Source: Desulfurococcales archaeon (lineage in GTDB: Archaea; Thermoproteota; Thermoprotei_A; Sulfolobales; Desulfurococcaceae). Taken from it: 64,000 bases of DNA. Positions 35,027 to 43,271 of the stretch are shown here, one piece after another. The DNA lies in NCBI GenBank assembly GCA_015520735.1, contig WAPN01000006.1, positions 177,757 to 241,756 on the forward strand, in the 5' to 3' direction. The translations under genes were made by a program, and so were the position numbers. Below the pieces are notes generated by a model. The model was not told the DNA's origin, did not search any database, and saw nothing but the letters and a program-made list of their open reading frames with translations. Every line of letters begins with the position of its first letter. Position 1 is the first letter of the stretch.

Positions 35027-35155
35027 TTTTAGCCGAAGAGGGCGCCTAGACCCTCAGCAAGCTCCTCCTCGCTAACAGCCTCCTTCTCTTCCTCCTCAGC
35101 AGCCTCTTCCTCCTTCTTCTCCTTCTCCTCAGCAGGCTGCGCAGGAGCAGCGGCT
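35027..35155 (-). repeat. 129-bp direct repeat, copy in P0 gene
   Basis: Second copy of the 129-base repeat, covering the end of the P0 gene through its stop codon. Outside the repeat the two genes diverge at once. Confidence 0.93.
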
Positions 35156-36051
35156 ACTGTTGGTACTTCTAGCCCTAGGTCTGGCGCATATTTGGAGATC
35201 TCCGCAGCTAGTGCATAGGCTTTCATCAATGCTGTTCTGAACACATGTTCTGCGGTGTCCGGCGTCACGAATCCCGCTTCAGCAGCTAATGTTAGCGCAT
35301 GCCTATATGCCTTGGTTACTGATAGCTCAATTATCTCTGGTACAGGCCACGCTATCTCGGAGCCCAGCTTCAGAGCGTCTAAATGAGCATTGGTGAACAT
35401 GTTCTCGTATTCTCCGAGGTCCAGGACTAGCTGATCACCTGGTATTAGTACTCCTGTATCATAGGCTATCTTTACCTTGAGCTTTACTTCCTTGAGCGCT
35501 ATCCCCAGCCTCTGTAGTATGCTTGCTAGCTCTTCGGATATGACATCGCCTGGCTTAGCGACCTTTGTGTCCTTAGTTATCCATATCGTGTTACCCTGTA
35601 TCTTTACGGGTATCTTGAGCTTGCTGAAAGTGCTTAGAATTGGTCCTGGTGATAACCCGGTGTTACCTTCAGGGACTATTATTTCTTGGTCAGCTACTTC
35701 GCCTGGCTTGTAGAAGGTCTTGGCCTTGTATTTCTCGAAGAGTAGGGCTAGTTCAAAAGCGTTGAGGTTGCTGAACACGAGGAGGTTCTGGCCTGTCAGT
35801 AGGTTTTCGAGCTTTGACACATCTAGCCCGGCTTTCTTCAGAGCTCTAAGTATGAGCTTGTTCTTGGATACTCGAAATACGGCTACCTTGGCGAGCTTTT
35901 TCCTAAGCTTTTGTAGATGGTTTGTAGGGAATCCCTGTATATCCGCTATTAGGAATACAGGGTATTGCTTGAACAGTGATGCTAGATACTCTACTTCTTT
36001 TATCTTCCATTCAGGTATCCTCTTAGCTCTAGGCACTGCTGTTGCTGACAC
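35029..36051 (-). CDS. Ribosomal protein P0 (uL10)
   Basis: Stalk base protein that binds 23S rRNA together with L11 and anchors P1/L12 dimers. The N-terminal domain begins RIPEWKIKEVEYLASLFKQYPVFLIADIQGFPTNHLQKLRKKL, typical of archaeal L10e. The central insertion domain includes PGPILSTFSKLKIPVKIQGNTIWI. Helical spine segments toward the end (TDAEHVFRTAL-like) bind P1 dimers. The last ~40 residues are the same acidic tail as P1. Length of 340 residues is normal. ATG start at 36051, seven bases after the L1 stop. Confidence 0.96.
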   Translation of the reverse strand: MSATAVPRAKRIPEWKIKEVEYLASLFKQYPVFLIADIQGFPTNHLQKLRKKLAKVAVFRVSKNKLILRALKKAGLDVSKLENLLTGQNLLVFSNLNAFELALLFEKYKAKTFYKPGEVADQEIIVPEGNTGLSPGPILSTFSKLKIPVKIQGNTIWITKDTKVAKPGDVISEELASILQRLGIALKEVKLKVKIAYDTGVLIPGDQLVLDLGEYENMFTNAHLDALKLGSEIAWPVPEIIELSVTKAYRHALTLAAEAGFVTPDTAEHVFRTALMKAYALAAEISKYAPDLGLEVPTVAAAPAQPAEEKEKKEEEAAEEEEKEAVSEEELAEGLGALFG

Positions 36052-36058
36052 GGCTTAC

Positions 36059-36706
36059 TCACCCTACTACTTCTACTGGTGGACCCATAGTGGTTTTTAC
36101 AACTATTTTAGCTATATTATTTGCACCGTTAGGCAACTTTGTCTCGAGCAACGATAATACAGTCTGTGCGTTCTCGACAAGATCATCTATGTTCATGTCC
36201 TCAGTACCAATACGCGTCATCAACTGTGGCTGATCCTTGTTTCTAAGGAGAACAGCTGACTTGTATCTCTTGATGAGAACAGAGATATCTGCCGCGGGCG
36301 GAACGGGAACGGGGATCTTGCCTCTGGGACCAAGTGCTGGTCCAAGTTTCCTACCAGCAATAGCCATTAGGTCTGTTCTTACGAGAACCCAGTCACACTG
36401 CTGTGCAATCCTCTTTGCTCCCTTCTTGTCCAGTGCTTCAAGCTCGGACTTCGTTATGACTTTAGCCGCACCTGATCCTCTCGCTTTTTCGGCCATTCCT
36501 CCATCGGCTACTACGCATATTATTTTGTCCTTGCCCAGCCCCTTGGGCAGAACAACTATTTCACGTATCCTACCCTCGGGAGACCTGGGATCAACATCTC
36601 TTAACACAATGATTAGCTCGACGCTCTGTTTAAATCTGCGTGGCGCACTATATTTTATTGCTTTTTCAATTGATTCCCTTAGCTTTTCTTTTGATGGAAG
36701 AGGCAT
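36059..36706 (-). CDS. Ribosomal protein L1 (uL1)
   Basis: Large-subunit protein of the L1 stalk, involved in E-site tRNA release; in archaea it can also repress its own operon. Starts MPLPSKEKLRESIEKAIKYS; conserved segments include FKQSVELIIVLRDVD, KTLGKD-like PKGLGKDKIICVVADG, and the signature MAIAGRKLGPALGPRGKIPVPV. The start is placed at ATG 36706, which has GAGGTG 8 bases upstream inside the end of the L11 gene; an earlier in-frame Met adds a non-conserved Arg/Gly-rich extension. Length 215 residues. Confidence 0.95.
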   Translation of the reverse strand: MPLPSKEKLRESIEKAIKYSAPRRFKQSVELIIVLRDVDPRSPEGRIREIVVLPKGLGKDKIICVVADGGMAEKARGSGAAKVITKSELEALDKKGAKRIAQQCDWVLVRTDLMAIAGRKLGPALGPRGKIPVPVPPAADISVLIKRYKSAVLLRNKDQPQLMTRIGTEDMNIDDLVENAQTVLSLLETKLPNGANNIAKIVVKTTMGPPVEVVG

Positions 36707-36711
36707 TACAG

Positions 36712-37236
36712 CTACACCTCTTCTTCCTCTGCTTCTTTCTCCCACTCAGGCTCATACTTGGCTAGCACCGCGTCATATATGCCTTCATCGATTTCTTTCT
36801 GGACTATTTTCGGATCCTTGCCGTTGACCGTGATACCTATACTTCTAGCGGAGCCTAATATTGTTTTAACAGCCGCTTTTAGTGTTTTGGCTGTTAACTG
36901 TTCCCTCTTCATTAGAGCTATCTCTATGATCTTCTCTATAGGCAGGTCTCCTATCTTTTGATGCGCCGGATCGCCAGACGGGTTCTTTGCACCAACAGCT
37001 TTAAGAAGAAGAGCTGTGGTTGTCGGTATTCCAACTTTGATCTCGAATTTCTTTGTTGCGGTGTCAACTATTATCTCGACCGGGACTGTTAATCCTTCGA
37101 ACTGTTTCGTTGCTTCATTAATCGCTTTTACTACTTCCATGACATTGACCTTGAGAGGCGAGAGCGTTGGGCCTAGCGGTGGGCCCGGGTTTGCCTTGCC
37201 TCCCTCAACCATTACTTTTACTACTTTTTTACCCAT
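36712..37236 (-). CDS. Ribosomal protein L11 (uL11)
   Basis: Large-subunit protein of the GTPase-associated centre. The N-terminal signature [34 protein letters not shown] is complete and the C-terminal rRNA-binding domain contains [24 protein letters not shown] at 37236 is preceded by GGTGGTG at good spacing; the in-frame GTG at 37248 overlaps the NusG gene further and is less likely. Length about 174 residues with a Glu-rich archaeal tail. Second gene of the classic NusG-L11-L1-P0-P1 order. Confidence 0.95.
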   Translation of the reverse strand: MGKKVVKVMVEGGKANPGPPLGPTLSPLKVNVMEVVKAINEATKQFEGLTVPVEIIVDTATKKFEIKVGIPTTTALLLKAVGAKNPSGDPAHQKIGDLPIEKIIEIALMKREQLTAKTLKAAVKTILGSARSIGITVNGKDPKIVQKEIDEGIYDAVLAKYEPEWEKEAEEEEV

Positions 37237-37237
37237 T

Positions 37238-37711
37238 TTACCCACCACCTTTCTTCACAGGCTTAACATAATCACCTGGAACGGTTATAGGCACATTGAA
37301 AGCAGCCTCTAAGATACTAAGCATTACCATATTCTTATTTCTATCTACGCTCACGACCTGTGCCTTCATACCTCTGAACGGGCCACGCACAATTTCGACA
37401 ATATCTCCTTCATTAACCATCTCAATAACTGGCTTAGGCTTAACCAGCCTCTCTATTTCTTCGGGCTTAACTTTTACGAGCTGACCTCGCTTCACATATT
37501 TAACATCCGTTATTAAGGGGTAAACTGAACCCAGATTAGGGGCTTCTATAAAGACATAACCCTTGATCCCAGGGGGAACAATAATCGATCGTACATCTAT
37601 TCCCCTCTCTTCCCTGAGCACGTGAACTCTATTTTCCACTATCAAAGCCACGTCCAGCTCTCGCCCAGCCGTCGTCCTTACTGCGAAGAACTGTGAAATC
37701 TTTGATGCCAA
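37238..37711 (-). CDS. Transcription elongation factor Spt5/NusG
   Basis: Archaeal Spt5 with an NGN domain and a C-terminal KOW domain; it binds the RNA polymerase clamp with Spt4 and raises processivity, and can contact ribosomal proteins. NGN features: [21 protein letters not shown] and [46 protein letters not shown]. Length of 157 residues is standard. TTG start at 37711, followed two bases after its end region by L11 (overlap with the alternative L11 start). Part of the SecE-NusG-L11 conserved string. Confidence 0.95.
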   Translation of the reverse strand: MASKISQFFAVRTTAGRELDVALIVENRVHVLREERGIDVRSIIVPPGIKGYVFIEAPNLGSVYPLITDVKYVKRGQLVKVKPEEIERLVKPKPVIEMVNEGDIVEIVRGPFRGMKAQVVSVDRNKNMVMLSILEAAFNVPITVPGDYVKPVKKGGG

Positions 37712-37716
37712 TCATA

Positions 37717-37905
37717 TCATCCTCCGTAGAGCTGTGGGAATAGGAACGTAAGGAAGATCAGTCTGATGACAAAGGCTATAGCGCCTACGAGGGTCAAGCC
37801 GAGAAGACTTATTTTTAGACTGGTCATATATTCTTCGCGTGTGGGCTTTGTGGCAAGCCTGATTATGTGGCGCCACGAATCTATTAGTTCTCTAAATCCC
37901 ATCAT
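37717..37905 (-). CDS. secE: Protein translocase subunit SecE (Sec61 gamma)
   Basis: Small tail-anchored subunit of the SecYEG translocon. 62 residues with an amphipathic N-terminal helix (ELIDSWRHIIRLATKPTREEYM, shown as conserved KP-x-EEY motif) and one transmembrane helix (~residues 30-56, GLTLVGAIAFVIRLIFLTFLF). Position directly upstream of NusG/Spt5 is the near-universal arrangement and supports the call. Met1 or Met2 may be the start. Confidence 0.93.
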   Translation of the reverse strand: MMGFRELIDSWRHIIRLATKPTREEYMTSLKISLLGLTLVGAIAFVIRLIFLTFLFPQLYGG

Positions 37906-37922
37906 CGATCCGCTCCATATTC

Positions 37923-38813
37923 TTAATATACACCTGGTAATATCTTATTTACAAATTCATCAATATTGAAAGGCTTTAAATCTTTATATTCCTGACCAAC
38001 ACCTATCATAATAATTGGTTTCCTTATCGCATAGACTATACTTAGCGGAACACCACCTTGTTCATACGCATCGACCTTAGTTACAATAACGCCATCAACC
38101 CCAATGTATTCGTCAAAGAACTTTGCCTGCTCAATCGCATCATTGCCGGTTAAGGCATCTACAACAAGTATTTTACGGTGAGGCTTAGAAACCCTAACCA
38201 GTTTCTTGAGCTCGTTTACTAGATCTATGTCTGTATGCATTCGCCCAGCAGTATCTATTAAAACAACATCGTATCCACGGTTCTCCGCGTACCTGATAGC
38301 ATCGAAAGCTATAGCCGCGGGATCGGCGCCGTACTTCCCCATGAATACAGGTATACCTGTCCGTTGACCATGTAATTTTAATTGTTCCTGTGCACCAGCG
38401 CGGAATGTGTCAGCCGCAACCATTAGTGGCTTGTATCCCTTCTCCCTATATGCAAGGGCAAGCTTAGCAATGGTTGTCGTTTTTCCGACACCATTAACCC
38501 CGAGAAAGACTATCTTGTAGGGTTTGTGCATTTGGGCTTCCTCAAATATATCTAGGTTTCCTGCTTCCCAGAATAAGCTAATTATCAATTCTCTTATCTT
38601 TCTCACAAGTTCCTCTTTATTCCTTATATTGTCCCTCTCTATTTCTTCCTGAAGAGAACTTATTATGTATTCAGCACATTCATAAGCAACATCGCTTTCA
38701 ATTAGGCTGAACTTAAAATCTTCTAAAATCTCATCTAGTTTTTCTCTTGCCCCCAGAAAAGCGGATGCTTTCTCTATAAACTTAGAAAATACCCTCTTTA
38801 TCTTTCCAAACAA
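37923..38813 (-). CDS. ftsY: Signal recognition particle receptor FtsY
   Basis: SRP receptor GTPase that docks ribosome-nascent chain complexes to the membrane. NG domain only, with a short N-terminal helix, as in many archaea (296 residues). G1 is GVNGVGKTTTIAKLA, G2 DTFRAGAQEQL, G3 DTAGRMHTD, G4 TKVDAYEQGG, followed by the closing GVGQEYKDLKPF loop. TTG start at 38813. Between prefoldin alpha and SecE, a conserved archaeal context tying protein folding and export to translation genes. Confidence 0.95.
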   Translation of the reverse strand: MFGKIKRVFSKFIEKASAFLGAREKLDEILEDFKFSLIESDVAYECAEYIISSLQEEIERDNIRNKEELVRKIRELIISLFWEAGNLDIFEEAQMHKPYKIVFLGVNGVGKTTTIAKLALAYREKGYKPLMVAADTFRAGAQEQLKLHGQRTGIPVFMGKYGADPAAIAFDAIRYAENRGYDVVLIDTAGRMHTDIDLVNELKKLVRVSKPHRKILVVDALTGNDAIEQAKFFDEYIGVDGVIVTKVDAYEQGGVPLSIVYAIRKPIIMIGVGQEYKDLKPFNIDEFVNKILPGVY

Positions 38814-38840
38814 TGAAAATACACCGTACTATTTTTCTCC

Positions 38841-39305
38841 CTATCCCTGAGCTTTACCGGTTTGTTGTACCTGCGCATACACGGATGCTAGGATCTGCTG
38901 TATGTAATTATATTCTGTCAGTGCCGTCGCCAATTGCCTCTGAAGCCCATCTAGTAGACGGCGTGTCTTGGCTATCCTCTTGTTTAGAAGTTTCACAGCA
39001 TTTTCTTTATCAGTTTTAATATAATAGTTGCCGCCAATGTTTACTAGAAGTTTCCTGTGCCACTCATTAATTATTTTAGCCGGCAGGAAGACAGTGTTCA
39101 TTCTATCCAACGTGACATAGGAGTCAGCCGAGCCTTCAGGGAGATCATCTATTGTTGTTAAAGATAGTTGTAGCTCTGTTAGTTGAGCAGACAGTTCTTG
39201 TACTTGGGCTTGCAGTATATCAATATATTCGCGTAACTCATTGGCCCTTATCATCAGCTCTGTCAACGATATTTTCCTATGTCCTTCTCTTGGTTGTTTA
39301 CTCAT
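38841..39305 (-). CDS. pfdA: Prefoldin alpha subunit
   Basis: Subunit of the hexameric prefoldin chaperone that captures unfolded proteins for the thermosome. Two long coiled-coil helices flank a beta-hairpin pair: the first helix TELMIRANELREYIDILQAQVQELSAQLTEL, hairpins around YVTLDRMNTVFLPAKI and LLVNIGGNYYIKTD, and the second helix KLLNKRIAKTRRLLDGLQRQLATAL. Length of 154 residues is typical of the alpha subunit. Overlaps the LX gene by four bases. Confidence 0.92.
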   Translation of the reverse strand: MSKQPREGHRKISLTELMIRANELREYIDILQAQVQELSAQLTELQLSLTTIDDLPEGSADSYVTLDRMNTVFLPAKIINEWHRKLLVNIGGNYYIKTDKENAVKLLNKRIAKTRRLLDGLQRQLATALTEYNYIQQILASVYAQVQQTGKAQG

Positions 39306-39562
39306 ATTTCAAACCCCTTGATCATGGCGAGTGCAGCAATCCTTCTGTCTCTTACCTCATCCAAACTGATCTCTTTAATACTCGTAATCTTTATGTGCTT
39401 TCTCCTAAGCTTATGGTTGCTCCCCAGTACCGAGTATACATACTCAATCGCTTGTTCCTTCGTTAACGCTCTAACTTCTTTAGAGAATTTCTGCCATGCT
39501 GGATACCTATCATGGCTTATTAGCATATAACCCTCTATCCTGAATATTTTGACCTCACTCAT
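39302..39562 (-). CDS. rplX: Ribosomal protein LX (eL20/L18a)
   Basis: Archaeal LX protein of the large subunit, 86 residues, corresponding to part of eukaryotic L18a. Characteristic sequence: VKIFRIEGYMLISHDRYPAWQKFSKEVRALTKEQAIEYVYSVLGSNHKLRRKHIKI, with the RYPAWQKF motif diagnostic. ATG start overlaps the aIF6 stop by four bases. Gene order aIF6-LX-prefoldin alpha is conserved in archaea. Confidence 0.94.
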   Translation of the reverse strand: MSEVKIFRIEGYMLISHDRYPAWQKFSKEVRALTKEQAIEYVYSVLGSNHKLRRKHIKITSIKEISLDEVRDRRIAALAMIKGFEI

Positions 39563-40242
39563 TTTTCCGCACCTTCGAAGCCTCTTTTGATACGTAGTAT
39601 TTCAGGTCCAGTGGTTATTTCCCCAACTATAATGCCATAATTATTAGCTACTAGACCACTCTTTATAAAAGGTATTCCTGCATTTACAGTGCTCCTTTCA
39701 ATACCTATGTTTAATATCCCCTCAAGTTCTTTGATCTCATCATCGCTCACATCTGGGTGTATTACTCCCCCATTATCATTTATTACGGCTAAGCTTCCCG
39801 GTATGGGTAGCCCCATTATGTTCTTCTTTATGATCTCTATCCCTAATGTGTCAGATATCTTGTCAATCTCTGAATCCTCTATCTCCTCACTCGCTATTCC
39901 TATCTTATTGTTTACGAGGAACATGTTCCCCAGAGCAGTATATCTGGAGCCAGATAAGTATATGTTTAAGCCATATTTTTTCAAGAGCTTAGATAATGCA
40001 TCGACTTCCTCATAATTAGTATTCCTAGGCAGTATGATGCCATTGCTATTACCGACTACGAGTATTCCATGTAGGAAAGTCCCTGCGATCGTTATTCGAA
40101 CCGTTTCTATGTTGAGAGCTTCTTGAATAGTATTTTCCTCTTCACGAGTGATGCCGGGCGGTACTAGTGCCACCTTATCATTAGCATAGATAAATACGCC
40201 GACATTAGCGTTACCCATTAATGCTAGCTTGTATATTTCCAT
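39559..40242 (-). CDS. Translation initiation factor aIF6
   Basis: Ribosome anti-association factor binding the large subunit. Five repeats of a beta/alpha unit give a pseudo-fivefold shape; repeats are visible as GNANVGVFIYANDKVALVPP, VVGNSNGIILPRNTN, YTALGNMFLVNNKIGIAS, LAVINDNGGVIHPDVSDDE and GLVANNYGIIVGEITTGPE. Length of 227 residues is standard. ATG start at 40242; 160 bases separate it from L31e, with no gene in between. Confidence 0.95.
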   Translation of the reverse strand: MEIYKLALMGNANVGVFIYANDKVALVPPGITREEENTIQEALNIETVRITIAGTFLHGILVVGNSNGIILPRNTNYEEVDALSKLLKKYGLNIYLSGSRYTALGNMFLVNNKIGIASEEIEDSEIDKISDTLGIEIIKKNIMGLPIPGSLAVINDNGGVIHPDVSDDEIKELEGILNIGIERSTVNAGIPFIKSGLVANNYGIIVGEITTGPEILRIKRGFEGAEK

Positions 40243-40403
40243 AATTCACTCCCACGTTAGCCGTATTTCAATACATATTGTCATATTATATAGGATATAT
40301 TATAGTAATCTACCACCAACAGAGACAACACTGTTTATCAACTGGGCAGTGAGGAAATTAACTAAGCTTCTTGATAATCGAGGGCGATTATATGTAAAAG
40401 AAT

Positions 40404-40709
40404 TTACCTCTCGGTCCTCGAGCCAACCATGTTTTGTTTACGGACAAGTAATACCTTGGCTACTTTTTCTTCCTTGTCAAATCTTATCTCGACCATAACT
40501 CTTCTCGGTGGCTTTTCTCTGCTAAATTGCCATACATAATTGTTGACTTCGTTTGATATCACAATTCTCTGTGCGTCCTTAAAGTGTCTCGCTACATACT
40601 TTCTGATCAACCTAATTGCCCTGTCTGCCCTATTTGTTCTCCTTCCCCAGTACACGCGCTTTAGGGGGATCACATGTATTGATTTCACGATTTTTCCTTC
40701 CTCACTCAT
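40404..40709 (-). CDS. Ribosomal protein L31e
   Basis: Archaeal/eukaryal large-subunit protein near the exit tunnel, 101 residues. Conserved sequence: HVIPLKRVYWGRRTNRADRAIRLIRKYVARHF, then RIVISNEVNNYVWQFSREKPPRRVMVEI. The start is the ATG at 40709 (MSEEGKIVKS), with GGTGA six bases upstream; a longer frame upstream reads through the L39e gene in another frame and is an artefact. Directly downstream of L39e, the usual pair. Confidence 0.95.
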   Translation of the reverse strand: MSEEGKIVKSIHVIPLKRVYWGRRTNRADRAIRLIRKYVARHFKDAQRIVISNEVNNYVWQFSREKPPRRVMVEIRFDKEEKVAKVLLVRKQNMVGSRTER

Positions 40710-40738
40710 AGGGGTCACCCGAGCCGAATGTGGTATCA

Positions 40739-40894
40739 TTAGACTTTTAGCTTGTTTCTTCTCCAGTGTCTTCTCCTCATGCCTCTTCTTACTTTGAGGC
40801 GAGTCCTTATACTTACCCATATAGGTACAGGTGCATTGGACTTGTAAGCTGCTGCAAGCCTGAGTTTGCGGGCGAGTGGCTTATAGTGGGCCAT
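40739..40894 (-). CDS. Ribosomal protein L39e
   Basis: 51-residue, strongly basic large-subunit protein lining the exit tunnel, easily missed for its size. The translation begins MAHYKPLARKLRLAAAYKSN, continues with the Trp in APVPIWVSIRTRLKV and ends RRRHWRRNKLKV, matching L39e throughout. ATG at 40894 with GGTGA just upstream. It is followed by L31e 29 bases later, the normal archaeal arrangement. Confidence 0.95.
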   Translation of the reverse strand: MAHYKPLARKLRLAAAYKSNAPVPIWVSIRTRLKVRRGMRRRHWRRNKLKV

Positions 40895-40906
40895 ACATGT
40901 TCACCC

Positions 40907-41233
40907 TTATTTTCTTATAATACGAATACGTGTTTCCCTATGTGTCTGTTCGTATATCTGGGCAAGCAGAGTTTTCAATAACTCATCGGTCACCGGAATG
41001 GGTAGTCTACCAGCCTGAGCTAAAGCGATTATCTGTTGTTCCACTAGGGATGCAAGCTCGGGTTTGACAAGTCTTAGATTAGCTAGTCTCTCGCGGGCTT
41101 CTGGAGTCATTATCTTGCGGAGCAATGCTTCTACTTGTAGCCTACGCTGTCGCTCCTCCTCCATTTTCTTCTGTAGTTCCATTAGTTTTCTCCGCTTAAG
41201 CTCCTCGAGATCAGCATCATATCCTTCAGCCAT
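40907..41233 (-). CDS. PDCD5-related DNA-binding protein
   Basis: Archaeal PDCD5/TFAR19 homologue, a small helical protein of unclear cellular role that can bind DNA and sits in ribosomal operons. A long basic/acidic N-terminal helix (ELKRRKLMELQKKMEEERQRR) is followed by the compact bundle with LLRKIMTPEARERLANLRLVKPELASLVEQQIIALAQAG. ATG at 41233 with GGTG upstream gives 108 residues; an in-frame GTG three codons earlier is possible. Lies between S19e and L39e. Confidence 0.9.
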   Translation of the reverse strand: MAEGYDADLEELKRRKLMELQKKMEEERQRRLQVEALLRKIMTPEARERLANLRLVKPELASLVEQQIIALAQAGRLPIPVTDELLKTLLAQIYEQTHRETRIRIIRK

Positions 41234-41252
41234 TCTTGACACCGTTAAAATA

Positions 41253-41747
41253 TTACTTTCTAAGGACCTTATTACGTATATTGACTGGCAGGTACTTCAC
41301 TAGTTCTGGCTGTTCTTTTACGAGCTCAATCATTATCTCGAAGGCAAGCCTATCTAGGAGGGCTCTTCCTTGTGGTGTGAGGATTCTTCCTTTTCCTCTA
41401 ACTTTCCTTACTAGGCGGGCCTGCTCCAGTTGCTGTAGTATTTTCCTCACAATACTGCCGCTACCCTTTACGAAGTGCTCTGGGGCGGAGCCATAGTTCT
41501 TTCTACCACCATATATTGTCCTGAAAGTCTCTATGCCAATGGGCTCTGAGGACTTGTATAGTTTCCTCAGTATACTGGCTGCTCTATAGTACCACCAGTC
41601 GGGATCGCTTGGAGGCTTCTCCTTATGGGCACCTGTTTTGACAAAGTATGCCCACTCCGGAGGCTTTACCTGCGGTACGTTATTCTTTAGATACGATGCT
41701 AGTCGCTCGATAAGTCTGTCAGCTGGTACTTCGAGCGCTGTTACCAT
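41253..41747 (-). CDS. Ribosomal protein S19e
   Basis: Small-subunit protein of archaea and eukaryotes, needed for 30S/40S head maturation. Conserved sequence: [38 protein letters not shown], then [37 protein letters not shown], and [17 protein letters not shown]. Length of 164 residues is typical. The start codon overlaps the final base of the YhbY stop, suggesting coupled translation. Confidence 0.95.
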   Translation of the reverse strand: MVTALEVPADRLIERLASYLKNNVPQVKPPEWAYFVKTGAHKEKPPSDPDWWYYRAASILRKLYKSSEPIGIETFRTIYGGRKNYGSAPEHFVKGSGSIVRKILQQLEQARLVRKVRGKGRILTPQGRALLDRLAFEIMIELVKEQPELVKYLPVNIRNKVLRK

Positions 41748-42028
41748 TATCTTTCCCCCCTTCTAATCGGATTTTCCAATGTAGTTTCAGTGTTTTTATT
41801 TTTACCTATACTTTTTCCTTTTAATGCGAGTATGAAAGTATTCCCCCTTACTTCTATAAGTCTTGCCCCAGTAAGTTCAGCTACTTTTCTAGCTATGTTT
41901 CTCCTATCGTTCTCCCCGGATTTGAGATAAGATTTAAGAATTCTTATCTTAACAACACCCTGTTTCTTCAGACGCTTTTTCACCTCGTTTATGAAGCCCT
42001 CGGTTAGCCCTGATTTTCCGAGCTGCAT
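41747..42028 (-). CDS. YhbY/CRM-domain RNA-binding protein
   Basis: Single CRM (YhbY) domain protein, a family associated with pre-ribosomal large-subunit particles. Core features: [30 protein letters not shown] followed by [25 protein letters not shown]. The canonical GKxGLT motif lies at the very start. I place the start at ATG 42028, three bases beyond the Rpp21 stop; an earlier in-frame ATG (42115) would add 29 residues overlapping the Rpp21 gene by 85 bases. Between Rpp21 and S19e, a conserved archaeal neighbourhood. Confidence 0.86.
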   Translation of the reverse strand: MQLGKSGLTEGFINEVKKRLKKQGVVKIRILKSYLKSGENDRRNIARKVAELTGARLIEVRGNTFILALKGKSIGKNKNTETTLENPIRRGER

Positions 42029-42030
42029 GT

Positions 42031-42411
42031 CTACTTTTCCACGTCTCCTTTCCTTGATAAGGCTCTTGATCTTGTTTTTATCATATACCTTCTCTTCCAT
42101 CCACACATCAGGCATGTCACAACTACCCTTGAACCTCTATGTCCCTCACTTCTTATCCTGACCCTTGAGGTCAATCCCGGTATTAAGGGTATATGGCATT
42201 TTCTACAATATCCCCTCCTTATATATCTTGGAGGTCTTATTCTAGCTTTGTGCGCGATCCTAATAATTAGTTCAATATATCTTCTCGCTAGCCAGTACCT
42301 TCCCCACCTGGTCTCAGTGAGTGCTAATCTATAGAGCAAAGCTATTCTCTGCCTCGCTATGTCTTTCATGAGCCTTAGTTTATTTTTCCATTTCATACGA
42401 CTTAGCCCCAT
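42031..42411 (-). CDS. rnp4: Ribonuclease P protein component 4 (Rpp21)
   Basis: Protein subunit of archaeal RNase P, which matures tRNA 5' ends. N-terminal helices (KDIARQRIALLYRLALTETRWGRYWLARRYIELIIRIA) pair with the Rpp29 subunit; the C-terminal zinc ribbon has CRKCHIPL and CLMCGWKRR. With the ATG at 42411 the protein is 126 residues, close to the family size; Met at 42396 is an alternative. A much longer upstream frame overlaps the Nep1 gene on the other strand and is rejected. First gene of the long minus-strand operon. Confidence 0.92.
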   Translation of the reverse strand: MGLSRMKWKNKLRLMKDIARQRIALLYRLALTETRWGRYWLARRYIELIIRIAHKARIRPPRYIRRGYCRKCHIPLIPGLTSRVRIRSEGHRGSRVVVTCLMCGWKRRYMIKTRSRALSRKGDVEK

Positions 42412-42467
42412 ATCCCTTATAATACTATATGTATTATAATTTTGAAATCCTAGTAGGGTGTACAAGT

Positions 42468-43154
42468 ATGGATAGGCTAAAGATAATACTGCTTGAATCA
42501 GCTCTGGAAACAGTGCCTCAAGAGATATGGAGACATCCCGCAGTGGTGAAGAATGCAAGGAGAAGAGGTAAGAAGCCAGGTGAGACCCTACTTGATGTTT
42601 CACTACACTATCACGCTATGAAGAACCTGAAGGATCGCGAGAAGAGAGGCCGACCAGACATAATTCACACAACGCTTCTTGAACTTCTTGAAAGCCCACT
42701 TAATAAGGAGGGACATCTAGAAGTATATGTCCATACTTATCAGGGCCACGTAATATTCATAGATCCATCTACGCGTATCCCCAGAAACTATAATCGATTT
42801 GTAGGATTAATGGAGCAATTATTCAAGCACGGCAAAGTACCACCAGACGCAAAAAAACCATTAATTTATATCAAAACAATAGCCCTCGAAAAATTATTAG
42901 AAAAAATAGGGTGCAAAGGCTTAGCTATACTATGGGAAAAGGGAGAAAGAACTAGTCCTGAAAACATAGTGTCGATTGCAATGAACAATAACTACGCAAT
43001 AGGGATTGGCGGGTTCCCACATGGTGATTTCAGCAAAGAGATTGTTTTACTTGCATCATACAAGTTCTCAATATATAGGGATCCATTGAATTCATGGGTC
43101 GTGGCCTCCAGGATCGCGTATGCTGCGGAGAAAAAACTTGGAATACTGCCATAG
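42468..43154 (+). CDS. nep1: Nep1 (Emg1) 16S rRNA pseudouridine N1-methyltransferase
   Basis: SPOUT-class methyltransferase that N1-methylates a pseudouridine in helix 35 of small-subunit rRNA and assists assembly. The N-terminus MDRLKIILLESALETVPQEIWRHPAVVKNARRRGK, GETLLDVSLHYHAMKNL, GRPDIIHTTLLELLESPLNKEG and the C-terminal GIGGFPHGDF SAM-knot segment are all characteristic. Start at ATG 42468 with GGTG upstream, giving 228 residues. Divergent from Rpp21 across a ~56-base shared promoter region. Confidence 0.94.
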   Translation: MDRLKIILLESALETVPQEIWRHPAVVKNARRRGKKPGETLLDVSLHYHAMKNLKDREKRGRPDIIHTTLLELLESPLNKEGHLEVYVHTYQGHVIFIDPSTRIPRNYNRFVGLMEQLFKHGKVPPDAKKPLIYIKTIALEKLLEKIGCKGLAILWEKGERTSPENIVSIAMNNNYAIGIGGFPHGDFSKEIVLLASYKFSIYRDPLNSWVVASRIAYAAEKKLGILP

Positions 43155-43226
43155 AATATATTAAATTGTTTATATATGAATAATCTGTTTTAAGATTTAT
43201 ACAATATTAAATACCCGATACAATTA

Positions 43227-43241
43227 AATGGTAATACCATT
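43227..43241. promoter_or_regulatory. Inverted repeat before nrdD, candidate operator
   Basis: AATGGT-AAT-ACCATT, a perfect 6+3+6 inverted repeat, lies 30 bases before the nrdD ATG and downstream of a TATA-like stretch at about 43193-43200. Position fits repressor binding near the transcription start. No regulator is identified. Confidence 0.4.
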
Positions 43242-43271
43242 AAATACTTCTTACGAGTGGAGGAGATAGTC

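Noticed and set aside
42412..42603. N-terminal extension of Rpp21 to Met at 42603
   Set aside because: Overlaps the Nep1 gene on the other strand and is not like the Rpp21 family; start at 42411 gives normal length.
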